A stretch of DNA of 64,000 nucleotides, from positions 558,001 through 622,000 of the forward strand of contig CAWGMT010000012.1 in NCBI GenBank assembly GCA_963823675.1. Reading direction: 5' to 3'. Below, piece by piece: positions 1 through 7,659 of the stretch. A program made the position numbers and the translations under genes. The number at the start of each line of letters is the position of its first letter. Within the stretch, counting starts at the first letter, position 1. The stretch comes from CAWGMT01 sp963823675 (GTDB lineage: Bacteria > Planctomycetota > Planctomycetia > Isosphaerales > Isosphaeraceae). The notes under the pieces were generated by a model. That model saw only the letters and a program-made list of their open reading frames with translations, ran no database searches and had not been told where the DNA came from.

Positions 1-333
1 GTCGTTGACCAGCACATGCCGATCGGCCCAGCGCGCCTCATTCACCCATCGGGTGAGGATCTTGCGATCGTCGGGCCGGTCAAATCCCGCCAGTCCGAGG
101 CAGGCCACGGCGACCGGAGCGGGTGCGATCCCGGCATCCTGGAACGCCGCGCGAATCGCGGATTCGAGCGCCTTGCGGGCGGCCTTCAGACCGACGGCCT
201 TGGCATTCGATGGCCCCGCGACGCCGCGGCCCAGGACCCGCCATCCCGGTTCGGCAAGCCAGACCTCCGTGGCCGTACCTCCGCCATCTGCGCCGAGCAG
301 TCGTACCGATCTCGGGGATGTTGACGAAATCAA
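1..333 (-). CDS. BadF/BadG-type sugar kinase, N-terminal part (runs off the window)
   Basis: The visible 111 residues begin at a TTG codon (331-333) that overlaps the murQ stop as TTGA. A GGGAGG ribosome site lies about 8 bases upstream of that TTG. The motif LLGADGGGT near residues 13-21 is the phosphate-1 loop of the BadF/BadG/BcrA/BcrD ATPase family, which includes N-acetylglucosamine and N-acetylmuramate kinases. The overlap with murQ and the recycling genes upstream suggest it phosphorylates the GlcNAc or MurNAc released in wall recycling. Substrate choice cannot be read from this fragment. The rest of the gene lies left of position 1. Confidence 0.8.
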   Translation of the reverse strand, partial: MISSTSPRSVRLLGADGGGTATEVWLAEPGWRVLGRGVAGPSNAKAVGLKAARKALESAIRAAFQDAGIAPAPVAVACLGLAGFDRPDDRKILTRWVNEARWADRHVLVND

Positions 334-1247
334 TGCGGTTCCCTCCCGGCAGCGGCTTTGATCGCCGCGCCGACCTGGCCGCCCAGGGTCTCGAGCAAAG
401 CGCGGGCCGCGTCGGGATCGACGCCCGCCAGCGCGACGACCAGGGCTCGTTTCAAGCGGCCTTCACAGGCCTTCAGGATCTCCTCCGCGCGGGCGTCATC
501 CACGCCAGCCAGTTCGCGCAGGATCCGCCGGCTGCGGATTCGCAGCTTCTCGTTGGTGGGCTGAAGGTCCACCATCCGATTACCCAGCGTCTTGCCGATC
601 CGCACCATCGCTCCGGTGGAGATCATGTTCAAGATCATCTTGGTCGCCGTGCCCGCCTTCAACCGCGTCGATCCGGAGATGACCTCCGCGCCGACGAGCG
701 GGGCAATCTCGAGATCGACCTCTGCACCCAGCAGGCTGGGGCGGTTGCAGGAAAGGCCGATGGTGGCCGCGCCTCGCCGTCGCGCTTCGCGGACCGCGCC
801 CAGGACGTATGGCGTTCGGCCCGATGTGGCGATGCCGACGATCAGGTCATCGCCCTTGACGCCCAGCGCGGCAATGTCGGCGCCGCCTCGATCGGGATCG
901 TCTTCGGCCCCCTCGACGGCCCGGGTGAGTGCGGCTGGTCCCCCCGCGATCAACCCGACCACCATTTCCGGATCAGTGCTGAAGGTGGGCGGACATTCCG
1001 CGGCGTCAAGGACGCCGAGCCGGCCCGACGTCCCCGCCCCGACGTAGACCAGGCGGCCGCCGCGTCGCAGCCGATCCGCCGCCCACTCGATCGCCTGTGC
1101 GATCGCCTCGGCCTCGGCTCTGACCGCCTCCACCACGTGCGTATCCTCCGCGTTCATCAGCCGGACGATCTCCAGAGGACCGAGCGCGTCGATGGACTCG
1201 GAGCGCGGGTTGCGCGATTCGGTCAGCAGGTGATCTTCGAGCGTCAT
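330..1247 (-). CDS. murQ: N-acetylmuramic acid 6-phosphate etherase
   Basis: MurQ cleaves the lactyl ether of MurNAc-6-phosphate to give GlcNAc-6-phosphate and D-lactate in the cytoplasm. The 305-residue product is the usual family length. The SIS-fold signature AGTSGRLGVLDAAECPPTF sits at residues 71-89 and carries the conserved glutamate. The later stretch AGTATKMILNMIS and the NEKLRIRS segment are also family-typical. I chose the ATG at 1247 because the longer open frame upstream only adds non-conserved residues and runs through a dispersed repeat. No frameshift is seen. It lies between the symporter and the sugar kinase, with which it overlaps by three bases. Confidence 0.95.
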   Translation of the reverse strand: MTLEDHLLTESRNPRSESIDALGPLEIVRLMNAEDTHVVEAVRAEAEAIAQAIEWAADRLRRGGRLVYVGAGTSGRLGVLDAAECPPTFSTDPEMVVGLIAGGPAALTRAVEGAEDDPDRGGADIAALGVKGDDLIVGIATSGRTPYVLGAVREARRRGAATIGLSCNRPSLLGAEVDLEIAPLVGAEVISGSTRLKAGTATKMILNMISTGAMVRIGKTLGNRMVDLQPTNEKLRIRSRRILRELAGVDDARAEEILKACEGRLKRALVVALAGVDPDAARALLETLGGQVGAAIKAAAGREPH

Positions 1248-1281
1248 GGTTATTTCCAAGTGCAAACCGTCGCGCGGGCGA

Positions 1282-1333
1282 AGGTCAGGTTTTCCAGCCT
1301 GACCTACAGCATACCGGATTCCGCGGTCCCACT
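1282..1333. repeat. Dispersed repeat, copy 1 (partner at 19421-19494)
   Basis: A short imperfect palindrome (GGTCAGG...CCTGACC) is followed by a tail reading AGCATACCGGATTCCGCGG. The same palindrome and tail occur at 19421-19494 with only a few changes. This copy lies between murQ and the symporter gene. Its hairpin could act in transcript processing or termination, but that is inference. Confidence 0.75.
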
Positions 1334-1362
1334 TAGCCCCAATACGTGAGCCGGTCGGCGTG

Positions 1363-2832
1363 TCAATCTTCGCGCGCCGTCGCCGCGGCGAGCGATTGTT
1401 GGCGAGCCGGAAAGAACAGGCTAGCCGCGATTCCAACAATGAAGACGGTAGACGAGCCGACCAGTGCGAACCAGGGGAAGGCCAGCGCGGTCCCGAACTT
1501 GGCGAAGGTCACGGCGGAGAGCCCGGCGAGCACGCCCACGAGTGCGGCCGATTGCCCGACGCGATTGGTCAAGATCCCCAGCAGGAACAGGCCGAGCAAA
1601 ATGCCCGAGACGAGCCCGGCGATCGTGAGGGCGTTGTTGACGACGTTGTCTTGCAGGTAGCTGGCGCCGAAGGCCACCGCCATGAGGACGCCACCCCAGA
1701 GCACGGTCATCGTGCGCGAGACCCGCATCAGATGCCGTTCATCGTCGCGGCCGGTGAACGGCCGGTACAGGTCGTTGACGATCGTCGAGGCCGACGAGTT
1801 GAGCGAACCAGCGAGCGTACCCATCGTCGCGGAAAAAATCGCCGCGATCACCAGCCCGAGCACTCCCGTCGGCAAGTAGTGGACGATGAAATAGGTGAAC
1901 ACATCGTCCTTGGAGCTGGCCATGGCGGTCGAGGGCGGCGGGAACGCCTGGTAGAAGACATAGAGACTGACCCCGATGAAGAGAAAAAGCGCGAACTGGG
2001 TGATGATCACAAAACCGCTCGCCACGAGCGCCGTGGCGGCCTGCCGCTCGGAGCGGGCCGAGAGATAGCGCTGGACCATCATCTGGTCGGCCCCGTGGGT
2101 CGCCGTGTTCAGTACCATCCCGCCGATCAGCCCTGACCAGAAGGTGTAGGGGCGGGTCAGGTTGAACGAGAAGTCGAGCAGCCGGAATTTGCCCGCGGCA
2201 TGGGCCGATTCCAAGAGTGCCGGCCAGCCGCCGGGGAGCTTGGCCGCCAGGATCGTCACGGCAACCAGGGCGCCCACGATGTAAACGCTGAACTGGATGA
2301 CGTCGGTCCAGATCACCGCTCTCATCCCGCCGAGAAACGTGTAGAACACCGTGATGGCCGCCACGGTCACGATGGCTGCCGCGGTCGACCAGCCGGTCAT
2401 GTGCTGAACCACGGTCGCACCCAGGAACAGCCGGAGGCCGTCGCCGAGCGAGCGCGCGATCAGGAACAGGATTGACGCGGTTGATCGAGTCGGCCCCCCG
2501 AAGCGGTCCTGCAACAATTGATAGGCGGTGAAGATCTGGCCGCGGAAATAAGCCGGCAAGAGCACGGCGGCGACCACGAACCGCCCGAGGATGTAGCCGA
2601 AAGCCAGTTGCAGGAAACGGAAATCGCCCCGATAGGCCACGCCGGGGACACTCAAGAAGGTGGCCGTGCTCGTTTCGGTCGCCACGATCGAGATCATGAT
2701 CGCCCAGGCGGGGATGTTGCTCTCGCCCAGAAAATACCCCTTGAGCCCTTGCGATCGCGAACCCAGCCAGGCCCCGAGTGCGGTGCATCCGGCGATGTAG
2801 ACGACGATCACGGCCAGGTCGATCGGGTTCAT
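1363..2832 (-). CDS. Sodium:solute symporter (SSS family)
   Basis: A 489-residue, strongly hydrophobic protein with about 13 predicted membrane segments, matching the SSS family in length and layout. The N-terminal DLAVIVVYIAGCTALGAWLG helix and the following GYFLGESNIPAWAIMIS stretch are typical of SSS proteins, including solute and sialic-acid-type members. The ATG at 2832 was chosen because the frame upstream only translates a palindromic repeat. The gene lies between anmK and murQ, so import of an amino sugar or anhydro-muropeptide product is likely. That substrate is inferred from context only. No frameshift is seen. Confidence 0.85.
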   Translation of the reverse strand: MNPIDLAVIVVYIAGCTALGAWLGSRSQGLKGYFLGESNIPAWAIMISIVATETSTATFLSVPGVAYRGDFRFLQLAFGYILGRFVVAAVLLPAYFRGQIFTAYQLLQDRFGGPTRSTASILFLIARSLGDGLRLFLGATVVQHMTGWSTAAAIVTVAAITVFYTFLGGMRAVIWTDVIQFSVYIVGALVAVTILAAKLPGGWPALLESAHAAGKFRLLDFSFNLTRPYTFWSGLIGGMVLNTATHGADQMMVQRYLSARSERQAATALVASGFVIITQFALFLFIGVSLYVFYQAFPPPSTAMASSKDDVFTYFIVHYLPTGVLGLVIAAIFSATMGTLAGSLNSSASTIVNDLYRPFTGRDDERHLMRVSRTMTVLWGGVLMAVAFGASYLQDNVVNNALTIAGLVSGILLGLFLLGILTNRVGQSAALVGVLAGLSAVTFAKFGTALAFPWFALVGSSTVFIVGIAASLFFPARQQSLAAATARED

Positions 2833-2889
2833 GAGGGGGAGCCAGTCGTGATTGTCGGAGAGCGCGGCCGAGTCGCAACCGCCGCGCTC

Positions 2890-2974
2890 GTTAACCCGCA
2901 GCCAACGGCGACGGCGTTCCCTGGTCCAGCCTAAGGTCTGAACGGCCGCCGTCGCCGTTGGCTCCGGGTTAAAC
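2890..2974. repeat. 85-bp palindromic repeat, copy 1 of 3
   Basis: The element starts GTTAACCCGCAGCCAACGG and ends CCGTTGGCTCCGGGTTAAAC, so its ends are near-perfect inverted repeats around a variable core. Copies of the same design lie at 4310-4394 (also 85 bp) and 12350-12427 (78 bp). It sits in the gap between anmK and the symporter gene. A separate 17-bp palindrome, ACGGATTGGCAATCCGT, follows at 3030-3046. Confidence 0.9.
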
Positions 2975-3075
2975 GACGTTTGCCATTCAGGAACTTGCGC
3001 CCGGCGCAACGATTTTGATCGTTAATAGAACGGATTGGCAATCCGTCCTACGCCGAATTTGCATCTGCCGGCCGC

Positions 3076-4204
3076 CTAAGGGAACGACAGCTTGCCGAGC
3101 AACTTCGGAGCATTCGCCCCGGTAACCGGCGGCAGGAACGCGGCCACGCCCCGCAGGGTCATGTCGGCCAGCACGGCGAAGGCCATCGCCTCGCGCGCAT
3201 CGGACGGAACTCCCAACTCGTCGGACCGCCGGACTGGAATCGGGGCGAGCGCTGCCGCGATTCGCTGCATGAGGGCCGGGTTCTTCACGCCACCACCGGC
3301 GACGACAACTCTCCTCCACGGGCGGATCGATGCCGGCGCACTGCAAAAGCCCCAGGGCGATCGTTCGCGCCACGAATTCCGTGAGCGTGGCCACCAAGTC
3401 GGCGTCATGGCCGCCGTGAAGAGCGGCGGCATGAGCGACGAACTCGTCGCCATAGACCTCGAACCCCGTCGATTTCGGCGGCCGGCGAGCGAGAAAGGGG
3501 TCGTTCTCGAGCAAGTCGGCGAGCAGAGCAATCGTTCACGCGTCCGGACCGGGCGAACCGCCCATCCTGATCACAGGCGAATTCGCCCCCGGAGAGAATG
3601 CGCGCCAGCCGGTCGAGCGGTGCATTCGCAGGCCCGGTGTCGAAACCGAAGACCCGCGCCGGATCCTGGTCGAGCACGGTGAGATTGGCAATCCCCCCGA
3701 GATTCAGCGACCGCGCACGGCGTCCTCTTCCCGGCTCCCGACTGGCGAACAGGATGGCGTCGGCCACCGGCGAAAGCGGCGCACCCTCGCCGCTCGGCCG
3801 CGATGTCGCGAGCCCGGAAATCGGAGATGACGTATCGCCCCGTCCTGACCGCGATGATGTCGCCATCCCCCACCTGAAGGGTCGCCCGGAGCGCACCCGC
3901 GACACCGCTGTGATGATAGATCGTCTGGCCATGGGAGCCGATCAGGTCCACTTCCGCAGGCGCGATCGAGGCTTCGTCGAGCGCCGCCAGACAGGCTGCG
4001 GCAAACGTCTCGCCGAGGCGGACGTTGAGTTCGGCGATACCGCGAACGTCGAGATCAGCGGCCGCGTACACCAGGTGCTTCACGTCGGGGTCATGGGCCG
4101 TTCGCGTAGTGCAGCAATTCGACCTCGGGCCCACGCCCCTTCATCCGGCACACGGCGACATCGATCGAATCGGCGCTCGTACCGGACATGAGGCCCACGA
4201 CCAT
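3076..4204 (-). CDS. anmK: Anhydro-N-acetylmuramic acid kinase (frameshifted)
   Basis: AnmK opens and phosphorylates 1,6-anhydro-MurNAc to MurNAc-6-phosphate, the MurQ substrate. The total span of about 376 codons fits the family. The N-terminus MVVGLMSGTSADSIDVAV (start 4204) carries the conserved GLMSGTS loop. Other landmarks are DLIGSHGQTIYHH, SLNLGGIANLTVL, FGFDTGPANAPLD and a C-terminal VVVAGGGVKNPALM. These pieces fall in all three frames, so at least four indels break the gene, near 4100, 3820, 3540 and 3320. Every landmark is intact, so sequence errors are more likely than decay. It heads a murQ operon and is flanked by two copies of the 85-bp repeat. Confidence 0.9.
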
Positions 4205-4309
4205 GCGCGATTGCCTGGAGCCGCGTTCCAGAAGGTCGCAGAAGGGGTGGGTCATCCGAATGTCGATGAAGATCTTCGCGCGGGCGCAGATTCCTGGGAG
4301 CAAAACGTT

Positions 4310-4394
4310 GTTAACCCGGAGCCAACGGCGACGGCGCCCGTTCAGACTTTGGACTGGGTCCGTGAACGCGGTCGCCGTTGGCTCCCGGTTAAAC
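4310..4394. repeat. 85-bp palindromic repeat, copy 2 of 3
   Basis: Starts GTTAACCCGGAGCCAACGG and ends CCGTTGGCTCCCGGTTAAAC. It has the same length and ends as the copy at 2890-2974, with a different core. It lies about 100 bases upstream of the anmK start, in the likely promoter region. Confidence 0.9.
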
Positions 4395-4442
4395 GAGCAC
4401 GGCGGCTGCGGGCTGACCGCGCTGTGGAGCTCTCTACCCAAC

Positions 4443-4583
4443 TTATATTCGGTTGGCCTGCCAGCCAAGGCGGTAGAACCTGGCAAAATCCCCTGGTCGG
4501 GGTAATATCAGCCGCGTGGGGACGAGGCTCGTCACCCGGTACCCCTTGTTCTCGATGGGCTCCACCAAAACTGCGATTTCCAT
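4443..4583 (-). pseudogene. Truncated HicB-like antitoxin remnant
   Basis: A 46-codon frame beginning MEIAVLVEPIENKGYRVTS resembles the first strand of small HicB-type antitoxin proteins, which usually continue for another 20-60 residues. Here the similarity ends after about 25 residues and a stop follows. No partner toxin is visible on the left. It lies at the edge of a block of toxin-antitoxin debris, and I regard it as a relic. Confidence 0.45.
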
Positions 4584-4584
4584 G

Positions 4585-4672
4585 GCTCGGTACCTCTGGA
4601 GTCGAGAAGGTCAGGAATCATTTCTTTCCGTCAGTCCAGCCTGGCGTCAACATGAAACCCCGCCCTTGTCGA
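4585..4672 (-). pseudogene. Remnant of a second PIN-toxin C-terminus
   Basis: On the minus strand this stretch reads GFHVDARLD and a stop, then a tail matching the 3' flank of the PIN-domain gene at 5011 (GLHVEDWLA, stop, then a similar downstream tail). It therefore looks like the last few codons plus the 3' flank of a related toxin gene whose body is lost. Confidence 0.4.
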
Positions 4673-5010
4673 GCACTCGACATCGATCATCTTACCAGAG
4701 GGTGCGACCGCCCAGTAAGAGCCGCGAGGATTCGCCAGCCACGGTCGCGACGTCGTCGCCTCATCCCCCCGAACACCCGCCAAGTTGCGGCGGATGACCT
4801 CGTCCCCGGGGGTCAGACCTAGTTTCAAGTCTGTCCTGGGGGGAATGGCCGAGAAGTCATTCGTTGACAAAGGCGGGGGAGCGTTGGTAAGTCCCTGGAA
4901 TGGCGTGGCCGATTCGTGGAAGGTCTTTGTCCTCACAGCGGCCTCGGCAACCAACCGGTCGGGAACTCGGCTGCTCAGGAGTTGAAAAGGTCGGGAGACT
5001 TTTCTTGCCG

Positions 5011-5434
5011 TCACGCGAGCCAGTCTTCGACGTGAAGCCCCGGTACTTTGTTGAAATCCGTCGTGTTCCGACTCAACAACTTTGCGCGGTTGCACAGACA
5101 GAGACTCGCGATTTTGAGATCCATGGTGCCCACGCGAATTCTTGCCAGTTTCAACGCCTGGAATTCATCGACCGCGGCATCGTTCCATTCAAGAATGGTT
5201 CACGTGGCAAAAAAACGTAAAAGTCGTTGCAACTTTGCATACGCGTTGATCTGACGGCGTTAGTCCGTGGTTCGGTGCACAGCCGCCATCCAACCCCGCA
5301 TGATCTCTGCGACGGTCAGGATTGTCGTGACGCAGGGTTCGGTCGCGAGGTCGAGCCGCTGCTTCAAACGCTGTGCCTCGGCTGACGTCCCTTTCTGATA
5401 CTCGGTCAAATGGTCGGTGTCGAGCACCCACATC
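5011..5434 (-). pseudogene. VapC-like PIN-domain toxin with in-frame stops
   Basis: The frame starts MWVLDTDHLTEYQKG, with the first PIN-domain aspartates. It continues through TTILTVAEIMRGWMAA (acidic residue 2), INAYAKLQRLLRFF, and RIGTMDLKIAS-like and LSRNTTDFNKVPGLHVEDW segments (acidic residues 3 and 4). VapC-type PIN toxins are RNases. Two in-frame stops interrupt it, TAA after HRTTD and TGA after RFFAT. The reading frame stays the same throughout, unlike the frameshifts elsewhere in the window, so this looks like genuine inactivation. It begins two bases after the antitoxin stop. Confidence 0.75.
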
Positions 5435-5436
5435 CA

Positions 5437-5634
5437 TCATTCATCCTCGGCGTTCGCCTGGTCGCGAAACTGGCGACCGAGCCGAACGATTTCGTCAAAA
5501 TCAGGATCATTGGCGAACATCCCGAACGTTTCTTCCACGCGCTGAAAAGGGCGAAGTGGCTTGGATTCGCGACGCAATTCCGCCACTTGCCGTTCGAGAT
5601 CGTTGACTTTTTGTTCTAATTGCATGAGTGTCAT
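5437..5634 (-). CDS. Antitoxin-like small coiled-coil protein
   Basis: A 65-residue protein with an N-terminal heptad-like helix (LEQKVNDLERQVAELRRES) and a charged tail containing TFGMFANDPDFDEIVRLGRQ. That tail is common in small antitoxins placed directly before PIN-domain toxins. The stop is two bases before the toxin start, the usual antitoxin-toxin order. The gene is intact although its partner is broken, so it may persist as an orphan antitoxin. Confidence 0.65.
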   Translation of the reverse strand: MTLMQLEQKVNDLERQVAELRRESKPLRPFQRVEETFGMFANDPDFDEIVRLGRQFRDQANAEDE

Positions 5635-5945
5635 GAATGTCGCCTTTTTGGTCCAACGCGACTGTCTCTCGAGGACTTCGGCAGACGTATTTTACCAAAG
5701 GACGCAACCGTCCGGTAAGACCGGCAGGCAAAGGGGACGGGAGACAAGCGAAGGGGACGAATCAATCCCGGGGGTTCAGACCTGGTTTCAATTCCCTTCC
5801 TATCCCAGGTTTCGTCGGTGAGTTTCTTGGCATGGGACGGCCCTGGTACGGAGAGACGGGATGTCTCCTCATGTCTTGGCATGCCTCCAGGCAGCGATCA
5901 CTCCCCACTTCGCGACGTCCAACCCGTGAGGACCTTGGGGGCTTT

Positions 5946-6215
5946 GTGATAGCCGAACAGTCCACCCAGACTCTTTCGCCCGAGGATGTCAAGATGCTGG
6001 CTGAAATCGCCCCAAAGGTCGGTGCGGACCCCGGCGAAATCCTCCGCCGAGCGATCCGGCTCTACAAACTGGTGATCGACGAGGAGGAACGAGAAGATGC
6101 CTTGGCTTACGAACGTGCGGAGGCGATGATCCCGACTCACTGCGAGCTGGAAGGAATCGTCGCCGGCCGCATCAAGCCGGGCGACTGGCGCGAGGGTGAC
6201 GAGCCCCTGTTCTGA
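5946..6215 (+). CDS. Small putative DNA-binding antitoxin-like protein
   Basis: An 89-residue frame from a GTG at 5946 with GGGGG just upstream. It has TLSPEDVKMLAEIAPKVG followed by DPGEILRRAIRLYKLVIDEE, a layout like ribbon-helix-helix or short helical antitoxins. The acidic, Tyr-containing C-terminus ends PGDWREGDEPLF. No toxin lies next to it. An ATG at 5871 in the same frame is an alternative start, but the added residues look non-coding. Function is not established. Confidence 0.5.
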   Translation: MIAEQSTQTLSPEDVKMLAEIAPKVGADPGEILRRAIRLYKLVIDEEEREDALAYERAEAMIPTHCELEGIVAGRIKPGDWREGDEPLF

Positions 6216-6302
6216 GCAAGAGATCAGCCGTTACACCCAACAAAGCGTTCGCCCAACAAACCGCACGCGTTTGACTTGTCCTCGTCACGGGTATCAAGAG
6301 GG

Positions 6303-6947
6303 TCAGGTGGCCGGCCTGGCGTCGAGTTTCTCGACTACCTTCAAATTCTCCGGGAGCAACGCTTTGTCCTGGAAATCGGGGGTCAGGCGCCGCTCGATCT
6401 CGCTTGCCCACTTGGCCAACCGCTCGCGAAACTCGGGTACGAGTTCTTGTTCCCTTCGTAGGTACTCGAAAACGGACTTACGCTGGTCCCGGAAAAGCAT
6501 CCAGCCCACCAACTTCACGAGCGGATCCGTGAAGCAGAAGCACGTCGAGAAATGCAACGCCGCGAGATCGGAGGGGTCTTGCCGCAGCAGGGACTCACAG
6601 GTCTCCACTGTGACGCGATCCTCCGCACTCGTGACCAGGCGCACGGCGGCCGTGAGCGCTCGATCGCGGACCCGCTCGGCTCGATCGTGGAGGGCCTTGC
6701 GCACCACCGGCACGGCCTCTTCTAGCGGCGGGAGGTGATCAGAAAGGTTCAAGATGGTTATCAGGCGAATCGCCACGTCGTCTCGGTCGAGATCGTCGAG
6801 CAACCGAGCGATGTTCCAGTTGACGCCGGAGGTTACTGGGCCCGCGCTTGGTGAAGTCGGATCCGAGGCCACCACCAGGCCGCAGCAGGGGCAAGTCCCG
6901 CAAGCGATCTGAGGGTGCGTGACGCGACATTTCAATTGCTCCGACAT
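6303..6947 (-). CDS. Hypothetical protein with a Cys cluster and HEAT-like helices
   Basis: A 214-residue protein from the ATG at 6947, nine bases after GGAAGG. Near the N-terminus it has CGTCPCCGLV, a possible zinc-binding knuckle. The rest is mainly helical with HEAT-like pairs (ARLLDDLDRDDVAIRLI, VRKALHDRAERVRDRALTAA). No enzymatic motif is seen. It does not overlap its neighbours and is not clearly in an operon. I do not recognise a named family. Confidence 0.55.
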   Translation of the reverse strand: MSEQLKCRVTHPQIACGTCPCCGLVVASDPTSPSAGPVTSGVNWNIARLLDDLDRDDVAIRLITILNLSDHLPPLEEAVPVVRKALHDRAERVRDRALTAAVRLVTSAEDRVTVETCESLLRQDPSDLAALHFSTCFCFTDPLVKLVGWMLFRDQRKSVFEYLRREQELVPEFRERLAKWASEIERRLTPDFQDKALLPENLKVVEKLDARPAT

Positions 6948-7269
6948 AACTTTCACCCTTCCAGCCGAGTGCGCAGGGGGCTTGAAGTCGATTATTGTTT
7001 CGAAGCGCAGAATCGCTTTGGTCAGCGAGGCATGTTCAGGATTTCACAGACACGCCTCCCGAGAGCTGCCCCGAGTGTAAACTCTCGTTCCGGGATCACC
7101 GTCTATTTTCCTACCGCCACAGAGCCCAGGTGTAAAGTGTCCGACAGAATTCTTTTCCGATGGGTGCCCCTGGAACGCTCAACTCAACGACCCGCGCGCC
7201 ACGTCACTTTGCGAATTGTGGTGCAGGCGTCCCGTCTGGCAGCAGGGATCGGGACACAAATAGCTTCCC

Positions 7270-7307
7270 GGTAAAGTCGTCTCTCGCGGAGCGAAAGGCG
7301 ACACTTA
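7270..7307. repeat. Short copy of a palindromic repeat (partner at 48913-48980)
   Basis: Reads TCTCTCGCGGAGCGAAAGG inside a GGTAAAGTCG...CACTTAAA frame. It resembles the element at 48913-48980 with the middle deleted. The 6957-7369 stretch around it shows no supportable gene. Confidence 0.55.
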
Positions 7308-7369
7308 AAATCGCCCGCTGCCTAGGGTGAACGCGGGCGGGACGCCGGCACCTTGATTTCCTCGCCTTG

Positions 7370-7504
7370 TCACGTCCGCCTCCGCTCCGGGGTGCGATGC
7401 CGCGCGGCGACGCCGAGCATCGTGAGCAGGCAGGCAGAGGCCAGGAGTGTGAGTGCGCCCGCTTCCGGCACGGACGCCCCCGCGATCGCGGCAACTTCCT
7501 GGTC
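7370..7504 (-). pseudogene. PEP-CTERM-like sorting-signal remnant
   Basis: The minus strand reads VPEAGALTLLASACLL, then a hydrophobic stretch, then a basic end (RHRTPERRRT, stop). That is the layout of a PEP-CTERM C-terminal sorting tail. An in-frame TAG lies just upstream at 7505-7507, and no exported protein body precedes it. I read it as the leftover 3' end of an exported protein gene. Confidence 0.4.
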
Positions 7505-7659
7505 CTAGTCGGTTACTCACATCGCATGGCTCTGACCACGGGTGGTTATAATCCTGTCCTGCCGAACACGCAAGGAGATGCGACCGGTGCAGAAAAGGTG
7601 TCGGAACCAGGATGAAATCTTCCGGTCTGTGTTCGACCCCAGTCGCGGACGCGCGGCGA

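Noticed and set aside
1248..1439. A longer N-terminus for MurQ.
   Set aside because: The added residues are not conserved and pass through a dispersed repeat; the ATG at 1247 matches the family.
2987..3060. A coding peptide containing TDCQSVL.
   Set aside because: It is the translation of the small palindrome at 3030-3046, a repeat often mistaken for coding sequence.
4631..5095. A 154-codon minus-strand open frame in the toxin-antitoxin island.
   Set aside because: It crosses the decayed PIN gene in the wrong frame and shows no family pattern.
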